From a virus: a stretch of DNA of 64,000 nucleotides. The position numbers were made by a program, and so were the translations under genes. This document shows, piece after piece, positions 1-7,728 of this stretch. The DNA is taken from positions 1 to 64,000 of the IMG/VR virus record IMGVR_UViG_3300017748_000002, one strand, 5' to 3'. Position 1 is the first letter of the stretch; each line of letters begins with the position of its first letter. The notes under the pieces were generated by a model. That model ran no database searches. It was not told where the DNA came from and saw only the letters and a list, made by a program, of their open reading frames with translations.

Positions 1-18
1 GCAAAGGTCTATCAATAA
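1..18 (+). CDS. C-terminal end of an upstream gene (partial)
   Basis: The first six codons in frame 1 read Ala-Lys-Val-Tyr-Gln-stop. The TAA at 16-18 overlaps the ATG of the next gene by one base, the same TAATG coupling used by several neighbours. This suggests the 3' end of a gene that begins before the window. Nothing can be said about its product. Confidence 0.4.
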   Translation, partial: AKVYQ

Positions 19-1247
19 TGGAAAACTTTAAGAATTATATAACTGAAAATAAAAATACTCATATGACTCACATCGAAGACAAAGTTGTCTATGGTGGAGT
101 TGACGGAGCACGACAAGCAATCAATGCTCTTCGTTCTTTACGCGACATGCTAGGAGGTGTGAAAGGTGGAACTGTTTCTGTTAAGTGGGATGGTGCACCT
201 GCTGTCTTTGCTGGTACTGATCCTCGTGATGGTAAATTTTTCGTTGCAAAGAAAGGTATTTTTAACAAATCTCCCAAAGTCTACAAGACACCGGCAGATG
301 TTGATGACGATACTTCTGGCGATCTGGCTGATAAGCTTAAGCTCGCACTTAAATACTTACCAGAACTTGGTATAAAAGGAGTTATTCAAGGTGATTTTCT
401 CTATGGCCCGGGTGATATTAAGAAAGCTCGAATCAAAGGACAGCAGTATATTACGTTTCACCCCAATACAATTGTTTATGCAGTACCGGCTGGCACGGAA
501 ATGGCCAAGCAAGTATCGACAGCAAAGATTGGAATCGTATGGCATACGAGCTACTCAGGAAACTCGTTCGAAACGATGAAGGCATCTTTTAACTTTGATG
601 CGAGTAAACTGAGAAATTCTAGGAATGTTTGGTCACAAGATGCAAATCTACGTGACTTGACAAACATGACTATGTCAAAGAAAGAAACTGACGAAGTGAA
701 TAAGCTATTGTCAAATGCTGGTAGAACTTTTAATAAGATTGCTGGTGGAGCTCTTCGTCAATTAGAAGCAAATACAGAATTAACAAAACTCATTGAAACA
801 CATGCCAACTCTTTTGTTCGGGCTGGACAATTACCGCCTGATCCACGTAAGAGAGTTACTAACTTGATCTATTGGATCGAGAACCGGTTTAAGAAAGAGA
901 TAGATAAAAGAGGAACACCACAAGGTAAAGCAACTCAACAGAAAAAGCTTGATGACATCCTCACATTCTTTTCAAAAGAAAATAAAACAAACCTAGAAAT
1001 GATTTTTGAATTGCAACAAAATATCGTTCTAGCGAAATTAAAACTTATAAATAGTTTAAATAAACTTGGAAACGTTGGTACGTTTCTAAAAACAAACAGA
1101 GGATATCGTGTAACAGGACAAGAAGGTTACGTTGCAATCGATAAACTTGGTGGTGATGCAGTGAAAATTGTTGACCGTATGGAATTCTCATATGCCAACT
1201 TTTCACCCAATATATTAAAAGGATGGGATACACCAGGGAGAAATTAA
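18..1247 (+). CDS. Conserved marine-phage protein with a ligase/nucleotidyltransferase-like KWDG motif
   Basis: A 409-residue protein of a family common in marine T4-like phages (DUF6267-like, from memory). Residues near 57-60 read KWDG, followed by AP, resembling motif I (KxDG) of ATP-dependent DNA/RNA ligases, where the lysine is adenylated. A later segment reading VIQGDFLYG near residue 122 could stand for ligase motif III. The rest is helical and charged. The N-terminus (MENFKNYITE) resembles the capsid-targeting peptide of T4 internal head proteins. It is coupled by TAATG to the next gene. The family membership is fairly sure; enzymatic activity is only inferred from the motif. Confidence 0.6.
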   Translation: MENFKNYITENKNTHMTHIEDKVVYGGVDGARQAINALRSLRDMLGGVKGGTVSVKWDGAPAVFAGTDPRDGKFFVAKKGIFNKSPKVYKTPADVDDDTSGDLADKLKLALKYLPELGIKGVIQGDFLYGPGDIKKARIKGQQYITFHPNTIVYAVPAGTEMAKQVSTAKIGIVWHTSYSGNSFETMKASFNFDASKLRNSRNVWSQDANLRDLTNMTMSKKETDEVNKLLSNAGRTFNKIAGGALRQLEANTELTKLIETHANSFVRAGQLPPDPRKRVTNLIYWIENRFKKEIDKRGTPQGKATQQKKLDDILTFFSKENKTNLEMIFELQQNIVLAKLKLINSLNKLGNVGTFLKTNRGYRVTGQEGYVAIDKLGGDAVKIVDRMEFSYANFSPNILKGWDTPGRN

Positions 1248-1693
1248 TGGCAAACTTTGTGTCATTCAAAGATATGTTAGCTACGCCAGATGCATATGCT
1301 GGCTATGACGATCAGCTAAAATACCGAAAGCAGAAGAATAAGCGGATGGGTTACGAAGAAGCGGAACCTACCGAAGAAGAACTGTCAATTTCTGGTAGAC
1401 GCAAACTCGCTCGAGTAATGAAGCGTCGTAAGTCTCAACTTAAAAGATCTCGTGAACGCGCTAAAAAGCGTATGGCTACTAAAGATGTACTCAAGAAGCG
1501 TGCACGCCGTCAATCTCGTGGAGCTGCTGCAAAGATTCTTACTAAAGGTAAGGCCAAGTCAGATCTCTCAGTAGCAATGAAGAAGAGTATTGAAAAACGC
1601 TTGTCACAAGGTGGATGGCAGCAACGTATCAATGTGCTTCAAAAGAGATTGATGCCTAAGGTGAGAAAACAGGAAGTTGGCAGAAAAAGATGA
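1247..1693 (+). CDS. Highly basic conserved T4-like marine phage protein
   Basis: A 148-residue protein starting at the ATG that overlaps the upstream stop (TAATG). After a short acidic N-terminal part, residues from about 50 on are dominated by Lys and Arg, with repeated RR/KR pairs and helical periodicity, ending in VGRKR. Proteins of this look, with a PKVRK element near the C-terminus, recur next to head genes of marine T4-like phages. The charge suggests binding to DNA or RNA, possibly inside the head. That role is inference. Confidence 0.6.
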   Translation: MANFVSFKDMLATPDAYAGYDDQLKYRKQKNKRMGYEEAEPTEEELSISGRRKLARVMKRRKSQLKRSRERAKKRMATKDVLKKRARRQSRGAAAKILTKGKAKSDLSVAMKKSIEKRLSQGGWQQRINVLQKRLMPKVRKQEVGRKR

Positions 1694-2742
1694 TTTCGAG
1701 CTTTAAAAGCTATTTAGTTGAAGAAGAAAAGCTGGTTTATTTTACATTTGGTAGAATGAATCCGCCTACGATTGGCCATGAGAAACTTTTGAATAAGCTT
1801 GCAGCAAATGCTCGTAGTTCATTTCCATATCGTGTTTACTTATCTCAATCACAAGACAAATCAAAGAATCCATTAGATTATAAATCAAAAGTCAAGTATG
1901 CTCGGAAGATGTTTCCTAAGCATGCTCGTTCTATCATGATGGATAGAAAAGTAAAGACACCTTTTGATGCTATGACAAAACTATATGACGAAGGCTTCCG
2001 TAAGGTTGTCATGGTTGTTGGTTCAGACCGAGTCAATGAATTTGAACTTCGTCTTAAAAAGTATAATGGTAAAAAAGGTAGTCACGGATTCTATAATTTC
2101 AAAGACATCTATGTTATTTCAGCTGGTGATAGAGATCCAGATGCTGAAGGTGCAACTGGCATGTCCGCCTCAAAGATGCGTAAAGCTGCAGGTGACGATG
2201 ATTTCTCAATGTTTTCTCAAGGTCTTCCAAAAGCTATTTCAAATGCTGATGCTAAGAGTATTTACAACGGCGTTCGTAAAGGAATGGGACTTAAAGAACA
2301 AAAAGAATTTAAGAATCATGTACAACTGAAGCCGGTATCTGACCTTCGCGAAAGTTATGTACAAAAAGGCCTATATAAAGTTGGTGAGCAAGTTGTAATT
2401 AAAGAAAAAGGTATTGTTGGAAAAATTAATGTCCTTGGTTCGAACTATTTGATTGTTGAATCAAAGGGTGATACATGGCGTGTATGGCTTGATGCTGTTG
2501 AAAAAATGGATGAAGCCAAGCAAGATCCAGATATTAAAGATCGGCCCGGTGCTCAACCAGCTGGTTATCATACTGGCCTGAAGAAATCAACAAAGGTTGC
2601 TCGTGATCGACACTTTAAGAAATATGGCAAGAAGCCTGATGATCAAGATTCAGCTTACAAGCCAGCACCTGGTGATAAAGGTGCTAAAACTAAAACATCA
2701 AAACATACTAAAAAATTTAGACAAATGTTTGGAGACGACTAA
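1690..2742 (+). CDS. Cytidylyltransferase-like nucleotidyltransferase with C-terminal phage domains
   Basis: The 350-residue protein has an N-terminal HIGH-superfamily nucleotidylyltransferase domain: GRMNPPTIGH near residues 21-30 (the T/HxGH ATP-binding site), VVGSDR near 112 and GMSASKMRKA near 157 (the ISSTxxR-like motif). These are the motifs of NMN or pantetheine-phosphate adenylyltransferases, but the substrate cannot be told. Residues from about 225 to 272 look like a small beta-barrel (KOW/SH3-like). The last 75 residues are a basic tail that recurs on other marine-phage head proteins. The start MISSFKSYLVEEE resembles a capsid-targeting peptide. It overlaps the upstream gene by ATGA. 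Confidence 0.7.
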   Translation: MISSFKSYLVEEEKLVYFTFGRMNPPTIGHEKLLNKLAANARSSFPYRVYLSQSQDKSKNPLDYKSKVKYARKMFPKHARSIMMDRKVKTPFDAMTKLYDEGFRKVVMVVGSDRVNEFELRLKKYNGKKGSHGFYNFKDIYVISAGDRDPDAEGATGMSASKMRKAAGDDDFSMFSQGLPKAISNADAKSIYNGVRKGMGLKEQKEFKNHVQLKPVSDLRESYVQKGLYKVGEQVVIKEKGIVGKINVLGSNYLIVESKGDTWRVWLDAVEKMDEAKQDPDIKDRPGAQPAGYHTGLKKSTKVARDRHFKKYGKKPDDQDSAYKPAPGDKGAKTKTSKHTKKFRQMFGDD

Positions 2743-3146
2743 TGGCTGACGACGGTGTTCTTAATAAAGCACAGCAAAAGATTCGTAATCAACGAATCAA
2801 AGCTGCAGCGGTGAAAGTACGTAAAGATCGTGAGCGTATGGCCAAAAAAGATGCTAAAGAAAAACAAGCAAAAAATGATAGGAACAAGGGAATGAGATTC
2901 AAAGAGCATACAGAAATGATGGAAGATGCTACAGCTGGTTTGAAAAAGAAAGCTGAAAAATCTGGTATGCCATTAGGTGTTCTTCGGCAAGTATATAATC
3001 GCGGTGTTGCCGCATGGAAGACTGGTCATAGACCGGGGACAACTCCACAACAATGGGGTTTTGCTCGAGTCAATTCATTCGTAACTAAGTCCTCAGGCAC
3101 TTGGGGAAAAGCAGACAAAGATTTAGCAGCAAAGGTAAGAGGATAA
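2742..3146 (+). CDS. DUF5824-like conserved phage protein
   Basis: A 134-residue protein. The first 55 residues are a Lys/Arg/Ala-rich helix. Residues from about 65 to 130 carry the pattern GVLRQVYNRGVAAWKTGHRP, followed by TTPQQWGFARVNSF, which I recognise as the DUF5824 core found in many marine T4-like phages. Function is unknown. It is coupled by overlap to the nucleotidyltransferase upstream (TAATG at 2740) and to the next gene (TAATG at 3144). Confidence 0.65.
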   Translation: MADDGVLNKAQQKIRNQRIKAAAVKVRKDRERMAKKDAKEKQAKNDRNKGMRFKEHTEMMEDATAGLKKKAEKSGMPLGVLRQVYNRGVAAWKTGHRPGTTPQQWGFARVNSFVTKSSGTWGKADKDLAAKVRG

Positions 3147-3844
3147 TGAAAACTTTCGATCAAATCAGAGAAGATAAAGGTTTCATACCTCATATGATGT
3201 ATGATCCCAAGACTGGTAAAGGCTACAAGGCTGACAAACCAGAAGATCATGAGCGCATGAAAAAAATGGGATATACTCATGACAAGCCAAAAACAGAAGA
3301 TAAGCCGGAGCGGAAATCAACTCGTGAATCAGTTGTATGGGAAGCTATTGACCCAAAGATGCAAAAAGTAAAACAGCTCGCTCGTCTTGGTCTAGTCAAT
3401 AAGATGGATATTACACGCCTTATTCGTGCAATGAAATCCATTGAGACTGGTGAAAGAGTGGCAGAAAAAGATAGAAAAGTTATCTTCAGTGCGTTTGGAG
3501 ATCTTGTTGACATCATCACTGGTGATACAACTATCTTCACAAAGACTCGAAAAGCTGTCCAAAAAGAAGAAGTTGAACTTGATGAAGGTAAGTTCAAAGA
3601 CATGGTTATCCGAAAGCAGGACAAAGCAATGGGTGCTAAGCCTGTACCTCGGCCGAAAAAAGAAGCGAGAGTCATAGATCCAAAGGCTATGTCAGCATAC
3701 CAAAAATATGCTAAAGCCAAAAGAGTAGATGATGATTCTATTCGCATGGCTTGTGATAACCCCGATCATCCTGAAACAAAGCGTATGATGAAAAATAAAT
3801 CTTTTGCTACTGCGCTTAAAATGTATAAGGCAGCAACTGCGTAA
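3146..3844 (+). CDS. Head-associated conserved protein with CTS-like N-terminus
   Basis: Starting at the ATG that overlaps the preceding stop gives 232 residues beginning MKTFDQIREDKG, very close in style to the ten-residue capsid-targeting sequence of T4 IPIII (MKTYQEFIAE). The body is hydrophilic and Lys-rich. A helical segment at about 65-130 with alternating charges precedes an acidic linker (EEVELDEGKF) and a basic C-terminal region. No catalytic motif is visible. Its place in the head-gene block and its N-terminus suggest a protein packaged in the prohead; this is inference. Confidence 0.5.
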   Translation: MKTFDQIREDKGFIPHMMYDPKTGKGYKADKPEDHERMKKMGYTHDKPKTEDKPERKSTRESVVWEAIDPKMQKVKQLARLGLVNKMDITRLIRAMKSIETGERVAEKDRKVIFSAFGDLVDIITGDTTIFTKTRKAVQKEEVELDEGKFKDMVIRKQDKAMGAKPVPRPKKEARVIDPKAMSAYQKYAKAKRVDDDSIRMACDNPDHPETKRMMKNKSFATALKMYKAATA

Positions 3845-3969
3845 TGGAAAAATGTCACAAATGCGATCATAAATGTCATTGCGGAGAAGAATGCAAAGAG
3901 TGCGCGAATGATGTTTGTTATCGCTGTGATTGCGATAATAGTTACCACTTCATAGGTGAAAAACAATGA
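3844..3969 (+). CDS. Cys-rich microprotein (41 aa)
   Basis: The ATG overlaps the preceding stop and the TGA overlaps the next ATG, so this is a coupled gene despite its size. It carries nine cysteines in 41 residues (positions 4, 7, 11, 13, 17, 20, 25, 28, 30), mostly in CxxC or CxC pairs, plus several His. Such spacing would suit a zinc or other metal site. I do not recognise a family. Confidence 0.6.
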   Translation: MEKCHKCDHKCHCGEECKECANDVCYRCDCDNSYHFIGEKQ

Positions 3970-4190
3970 AAAGATTCAAAGAATTCGTAGAAGGTTCGGA
4001 GACTTGGGAAAAAGGCTTTAAGCGCCGTGTAGTAAAAACTACAAAACCTGAGCACAAAGAAAAAGGTTATAAGTGGAGGATCAAAGGTAAAGATCGTCCT
4101 AACATTTCTATTAAGCTTTATAAGTCTAAGCCGAATCAAGCTGAATTTAATAAGCAGATGAAAAGGGTTGCTGGGCATGAGTTTGGATAA
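3966..4190 (+). CDS. Small basic protein with CTS-like N-terminus
   Basis: A 74-residue protein beginning MKRFKEFVEGSE, again like the T4 capsid-targeting peptide, with an FVE/G junction that fits the T4 gp21 protease preference for (I/L/F)xE. The remainder is strongly basic (KWRIKGKDRP). It overlaps the Cys-rich microprotein by ATGA and the next gene by 14 bases. It is probably a small internal head protein; this rests on the N-terminus and position only. Confidence 0.45.
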   Translation: MKRFKEFVEGSETWEKGFKRRVVKTTKPEHKEKGYKWRIKGKDRPNISIKLYKSKPNQAEFNKQMKRVAGHEFG

Positions 4191-4533
4191 GTTCAAAAAA
4201 TACAGAGAAGACTGTATTGATAATATATGCGAAAGCATGTACGATGATCTTGTTGTTGAAGAGTCTGAGTACCAAGGTCGTAAAGTAAAGCTGAACGATC
4301 CTATTCGTACTTCAGAAAATCCTGACAAGAAGTTCAAAGTTTATGTAAAGAACGCAAAAGGTAAAGTAATTGTCGTAAGATTCGGAGATCCTAATATGGG
4401 AATTAACCGTGATGATCCAAAAGCCAGAAAATCATTTCGTGCCAGACATAATTGTGATCAGAAAAAAGATAAAACAACTGCGGGGTACTGGTCCTGTTAC
4501 CAGTGGAGAGCAAGTGCAAAGGTTGACAGCTGA
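4177..4533 (+). CDS. Conserved marine-phage protein (DUF6321-like)
   Basis: The ATG at 4177 gives 118 residues and a 14-base overlap with the previous gene. The C-terminal two thirds carry a signature seen across marine podo- and myoviruses: KFKVYVKNAKGKV, then FGDPNMGI, then SFRARHNCDQ and GYWSCYQW. The conserved Cys, His and Trp residues suggest a small folded or metal-binding domain. In other phages it lies near portal and capsid genes. I believe this is DUF6321 but cannot confirm it. Function is unknown. Confidence 0.6.
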   Translation: MSLDKFKKYREDCIDNICESMYDDLVVEESEYQGRKVKLNDPIRTSENPDKKFKVYVKNAKGKVIVVRFGDPNMGINRDDPKARKSFRARHNCDQKKDKTTAGYWSCYQWRASAKVDS

Positions 4534-4534
4534 A

Positions 4535-4807
4535 ATGAGCACTGATCAAAGATTAGATCGTATCGAGGAAAAAATCGATCGACTAGCGGATGCTATGATC
4601 GACTTAGCGCGAGCTGAGGAAAAGATAGCAGCTTTGGCAGAATCTCAAACGCATCACACCGAAAGATTAAACAGATTGTCGACAAAAATAGATGATATTG
4701 CGGCCATTGCCGCAGATAATACTCGAACGGTCCAACTTATCAATAAGCTGTTCTGGGTAGTGATGGTGGCTGCTATTGGCGCCATAGCCTCAAACATCTG
4801 GATGTAG
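4535..4807 (+). CDS. Coiled-coil protein with one C-terminal membrane helix (XhlA-like)
   Basis: Starting at the ATG just after the upstream stop, 90 residues. Residues 1-68 form an amphipathic coiled coil with repeated RLDRIEEKIDRL-type heptads. Residues about 70-90 are a hydrophobic helix ending NIWM. This coiled coil plus C-terminal TM layout is that of XhlA/haemolysin-type phage proteins, which work with holins at the membrane. A lysis role is possible, but the position among head genes makes a structural role equally open. Confidence 0.5.
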   Translation: MSTDQRLDRIEEKIDRLADAMIDLARAEEKIAALAESQTHHTERLNRLSTKIDDIAAIAADNTRTVQLINKLFWVVMVAAIGAIASNIWM

Positions 4808-4818
4808 GAGTAAAACAG

Positions 4819-5721
4819 ATGACAAAATATATAGATGGTGTTAGGGCCGCACTCGAAGAAATGGCTCAAAAGAAAGAAGGTAACGCCTTCACAAAAGCTC
4901 TCATGGCAGCTCGTGAAAAGGGTGATGCTACATTTACTGTTGCTGGTAAATCATATAAGTGCGAAGATTATGACGAAGAAGGCAACATAAAAGAAGCAAA
5001 AGAAATCACTTATCGTGTTGGTGATAAAAAGCAGCATGGTAATATGGGTGCAAAAAATCTTAAAGATCTGATGGATAAACTAAAAGCTGCTAAGTTTGAT
5101 ATGAAGTCTTTAGAAATTTACGATAAAGATGCTAAAAAGCAAATCATGCAAAAAGGTAAAATGGTAGAAGCCACAGAAGAAGCCACAGAAGCAATGGATC
5201 CAGTAAATCCAAAGGCTGCTAAAAAAGATTTCAAAGATCGTAAAGACAAAGACATCGATAATGATGGCGATGTTGATAGCTCTGATGAATATCTCCATAA
5301 GAAGCGTAAAGCTATTTCAAAGTCTAAAGGTAAAAATGAAGATGAGCCTGATGGCGATAATGGTGAAACCGCAACCATGAATCCTAAGAAGGAAAGTAAA
5401 GTGAACAAAGAATCTACAATTCGTGATCGTCTCTTGTCAATTTGGGAAGATGCTGCCGGTGCTAAGCGTACGGCTGGTGCCACTCCACCAGAAAATGTTG
5501 ATGGTGGTAAGGACGGCAAAAGCCCAAGAAAAGATATGCGGAACGCTCACTCAGCTGAGAAGAAGGGTGAAGCTAGTAAAGAAGCTGACGACTCAGATGC
5601 AGCTGAAAAATCTACTAAGCCCGCAGCAATGCGTGGAAATGATAACAACATGGGCGATCGTCAAATCATTAATAAAATCGCCAATGCTTATAAAACACTG
5701 CAAAAAGGGAAAGATGCGTAA
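4819..5721 (+). CDS. Prohead scaffold-like acidic protein with an EF-hand-like loop
   Basis: A 300-residue, highly charged, low-complexity protein with no hydrophobic core. Near residues 140-153 it has a calcium-loop-like stretch reading DIDNDGDVDSSDEY, followed by the basic LHKKRKAI that accompanies this loop in other marine T4-like phages. The residues after 190 are rich in Lys, Glu, Asp and Ala. Composition and position suit a head scaffold or core protein. A good AGGAG-like site lies before the ATG. It overlaps the following gene by one base. Confidence 0.55.
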   Translation: MTKYIDGVRAALEEMAQKKEGNAFTKALMAAREKGDATFTVAGKSYKCEDYDEEGNIKEAKEITYRVGDKKQHGNMGAKNLKDLMDKLKAAKFDMKSLEIYDKDAKKQIMQKGKMVEATEEATEAMDPVNPKAAKKDFKDRKDKDIDNDGDVDSSDEYLHKKRKAISKSKGKNEDEPDGDNGETATMNPKKESKVNKESTIRDRLLSIWEDAAGAKRTAGATPPENVDGGKDGKSPRKDMRNAHSAEKKGEASKEADDSDAAEKSTKPAAMRGNDNNMGDRQIINKIANAYKTLQKGKDA

Positions 5722-5984
5722 TGTCACTTAAATCAGGACCAAAGGGTGCAATCCCTACTCACCGCGGATGGGTCGATCCACGTAGTGGCGAACTTCTCAA
5801 GTCTCAGCGTATTACTCAAGAACAACTTGATGAATACAACGGGGTTCAAATGTTAGCAGAGCCAGCTCCGGTTATTGAACCTGAGCCAGAAATGGAATTG
5901 ATTGTTGATTATGAACCAGAACTTGTAGAAGAAATGCCAAAGCCAAAAAAGAAAAAGAAGAAAAAGCTTGGTCTTTTTGGCTAA
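5721..5984 (+). CDS. Small acidic protein with a poly-Lys tail
   Basis: An 87-residue protein. The first half (GPKGAIPTHRGWVDPRSGELL) is a conserved-looking short motif. The middle is Pro/Glu-rich (EPEPEME) and the end is a run of lysines before LGLFG. It is coupled to the upstream gene by a one-base overlap. I do not recognise a functional family. The charge split (acidic middle, basic end) suggests a disordered, interaction-type protein. Confidence 0.5.
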   Translation: MSLKSGPKGAIPTHRGWVDPRSGELLKSQRITQEQLDEYNGVQMLAEPAPVIEPEPEMELIVDYEPELVEEMPKPKKKKKKKLGLFG

Positions 5985-6016
5985 TCTGTTTGCTAGTTTT
6001 TTGAATATATAACTTT

Positions 6017-6385
6017 ATGATGGTATTTAATGAATTAACAGAAGAGAACGTACTTCTATACGCAGCGAAAGCTTATTATAAACCACAGTTCTCAGACATT
6101 GAAGAGTTCTACGAGGACTTGAAGCGCTTTAAATATATTAAGAGACTAGTTAATAGATACCTTGAACAAGGTGAATTGGCCGAAAGACTAATCATTAATC
6201 ATTTGATTGTTGTCTTCAATTCTTTTGGTATCGAGCCAGCGGTTAATATTTTAAAATTAAAGTTAGACGACAAACACTGGCCAACAATTAAACCGTTTTT
6301 GATTTATTTGAAATATATTACAGATGATCAAATTACTGGATTTACAATGGACAGGTTGGTCGTAGATAGGCTGAGAAAAATATGA
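6017..6385 (+). CDS. Conserved T4-like marine phage protein
   Basis: A 122-residue, mostly helical protein with the pattern LLYAAKAYYKPQ, EEFYEDLKRFKYIKRL and LIINHLIVVFNSFG. This layout is very familiar from marine T4-like genomes, where it stands directly before the next gene just as here. No enzymatic motif is present. It overlaps the next gene by four bases (ATGA). Function is unknown; a virion or assembly role is plausible from its neighbourhood. Confidence 0.6.
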   Translation: MMVFNELTEENVLLYAAKAYYKPQFSDIEEFYEDLKRFKYIKRLVNRYLEQGELAERLIINHLIVVFNSFGIEPAVNILKLKLDDKHWPTIKPFLIYLKYITDDQITGFTMDRLVVDRLRKI

Positions 6386-6966
6386 GTATTCTTAAACGCG
6401 GCGCTGATATGGTCTACACCTTCCGGTTTATCCGGATGCTTGTCATGTCATGGACAAGCTGGGAGGCATACAAACAGGGAGTAATTGACCGCAATGGAAA
6501 ACGCATTAAGACACAGCCTCTTGATACGGAGCCTCGTAAGTCCAGTTATACTCCTTTCATCCGTCTTGCTGCTAACATTAAGCGGATGCTCAATAAAGTC
6601 CCCGGTCTCGGAAATAGTCTCGGATCGTTTGCTGCTGGTTTGTTTCTCATCAAAGAACGATTCGATCTGGCCGACCATCAGCTTGAAAAAATCTTGTCCG
6701 AGTTCGGCCTCGAACCAACAGACTTCCTCGAAGAAAATGCTCAATGGTTCGTCCTCGAAGACGGAACCTTGGGGCCCGGGGTTTATCGAATTAAGAATGT
6801 AAAAGTTTGTAATAAATCATTCGAAGAAATAGTATTACCAAAAGACCAAATAAAAGTTTTTGATGGTACTCCAATTGGTGATATTTTTGGTATTAATGTT
6901 TTTGAAGCAGTACACCTCAAGACTAATCAAAAAATATACATTACTATAAGCGAGATTTACAAATGA
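6382..6966 (+). CDS. Conserved T4-like phage protein with a compositional break
   Basis: A 194-residue protein starting MSILKRGADMVYTFRFIRML, a start shared by a widespread marine-phage family of unknown function, with the central KVPGLGNSLGSFAAGLFLIKE. The N-terminal two thirds (6382-6780) are near 49% GC, while the last 60 codons and both flanking genes are around 25-35%, with a GGGGCCCGGGG stretch at the junction. This suggests a mosaic gene. The C-terminal part (IPIGDIFGINVFEAV type) looks like a small beta domain. It is coupled by ATGA to the next gene. Confidence 0.6.
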   Translation: MSILKRGADMVYTFRFIRMLVMSWTSWEAYKQGVIDRNGKRIKTQPLDTEPRKSSYTPFIRLAANIKRMLNKVPGLGNSLGSFAAGLFLIKERFDLADHQLEKILSEFGLEPTDFLEENAQWFVLEDGTLGPGVYRIKNVKVCNKSFEEIVLPKDQIKVFDGTPIGDIFGINVFEAVHLKTNQKIYITISEIYK

Positions 6967-7232
6967 AACCAGGACTATGGGCTAACATCCACAATCGTAG
7001 AAAGTCTGGAAAGAAGATGCGTAAAAAAGGCCAAAAGGGTGCTCCTTCGCCAGAAGCTTTGGCAAGAGCACAAGCATCAAGTGAAGAGATGACAACCACT
7101 GCATCGATTCCAAATCCAGCAGACACAGCAATGGGTCCACGATTTACTACACATAATGTAATGGATCGTAGAAAGAAAAAGAAACCTTCGCTGTTGAAAC
7201 GGTTTAAGAGTCACATGGACGATAATGCTTAG
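6963..7232 (+). CDS. Small MKPGLWANIH-type phage protein
   Basis: An 89-residue basic protein beginning MKPGLWANIHNRRKSGKKM and continuing RKKGQKGAPSPEAL. This N-terminal motif is common in phages of many types and is of unknown function. A Lys-rich C-terminus follows. It overlaps the i-spanin-like gene by eight bases, which suggests co-translation with the lysis genes. Confidence 0.55.
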   Translation: MKPGLWANIHNRRKSGKKMRKKGQKGAPSPEALARAQASSEEMTTTASIPNPADTAMGPRFTTHNVMDRRKKKKPSLLKRFKSHMDDNA

Positions 7233-7728
7233 AATTTATATTATAATTGTCATAGTCATGGCAATGGCCGGTGTTGGTTATGCCGCTAAGTATTATTATG
7301 ACACAACTCAAAACAAAATAGCAATTCTTACAGAGAATAACGCTCAGCTTGAAGTTGCGGTACAAACTGCCAACGAAAGCTTAGAAGTTGCTATTGCAAA
7401 TCAAAAGAAATTAGCTGAATTAAATAATAATCTACAACTAGATTTACAAAGAGCTGAACAATATGGAGATAGTCTCCGCAATAAGTTAGCTGAATTAGAT
7501 CTAGTAAGAGACGCATTGTTAGATGCAAAAAACTTAGAAGGTAGAATGAATGGCGCAACTGCTAAACTCTGGCGTGAGATTACAACCGATACTGGTGGTG
7601 ATGGCAGCCGCGATATTCCTGACTGGCTGCAGCAGCCTCAGGATGCCAGCGGAGATCAAAACAGTAACCAAGATCGAGAAAGTAACAATACCGACGGTAG
7701 CTCGTCCGAAGCCAGTACAACTCAATGA
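7225..7728 (+). CDS. Inner-membrane spanin subunit (Rz-like)
   Basis: A 167-residue protein with a single N-terminal membrane helix (residues about 3-22, IYIIIVIVMAMAGVGYA), then a long coiled coil (about 28-105) and a hydrophilic, Ser/Asn-rich tail. This is the layout of i-spanins, which span the periplasm and pair with an outer-membrane lipoprotein to fuse the two membranes at the last step of lysis. The call is made strong by the Rz1-like lipoprotein gene that starts inside it in another frame (7550). No sequence family was recognised; the call rests on architecture. Confidence 0.7.
   Translation: MLRIYIIIVIVMAMAGVGYAAKYYYDTTQNKIAILTENNAQLEVAVQTANESLEVAIANQKKLAELNNNLQLDLQRAEQYGDSLRNKLAELDLVRDALLDAKNLEGRMNGATAKLWREITTDTGGDGSRDIPDWLQQPQDASGDQNSNQDRESNNTDGSSSEASTTQ

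Noticed and set aside
1046-1053. TATAAATA within the first gene as late promoter
   Set aside because: It is about 200 bases from the next start, in the coding sequence of an AT-rich gene, so chance is likely.
3277-3747. A 156-codon minus-strand frame inside the 3146 gene
   Set aside because: Low-complexity complement of a Lys-rich gene, with no start signal; the plus-strand gene is coupled on both sides.
5118-5519. A 133-codon minus-strand frame inside the scaffold-like gene
   Set aside because: Ser/Leu-rich mirror of an acidic/basic low-complexity gene; no promoter or ribosome site.
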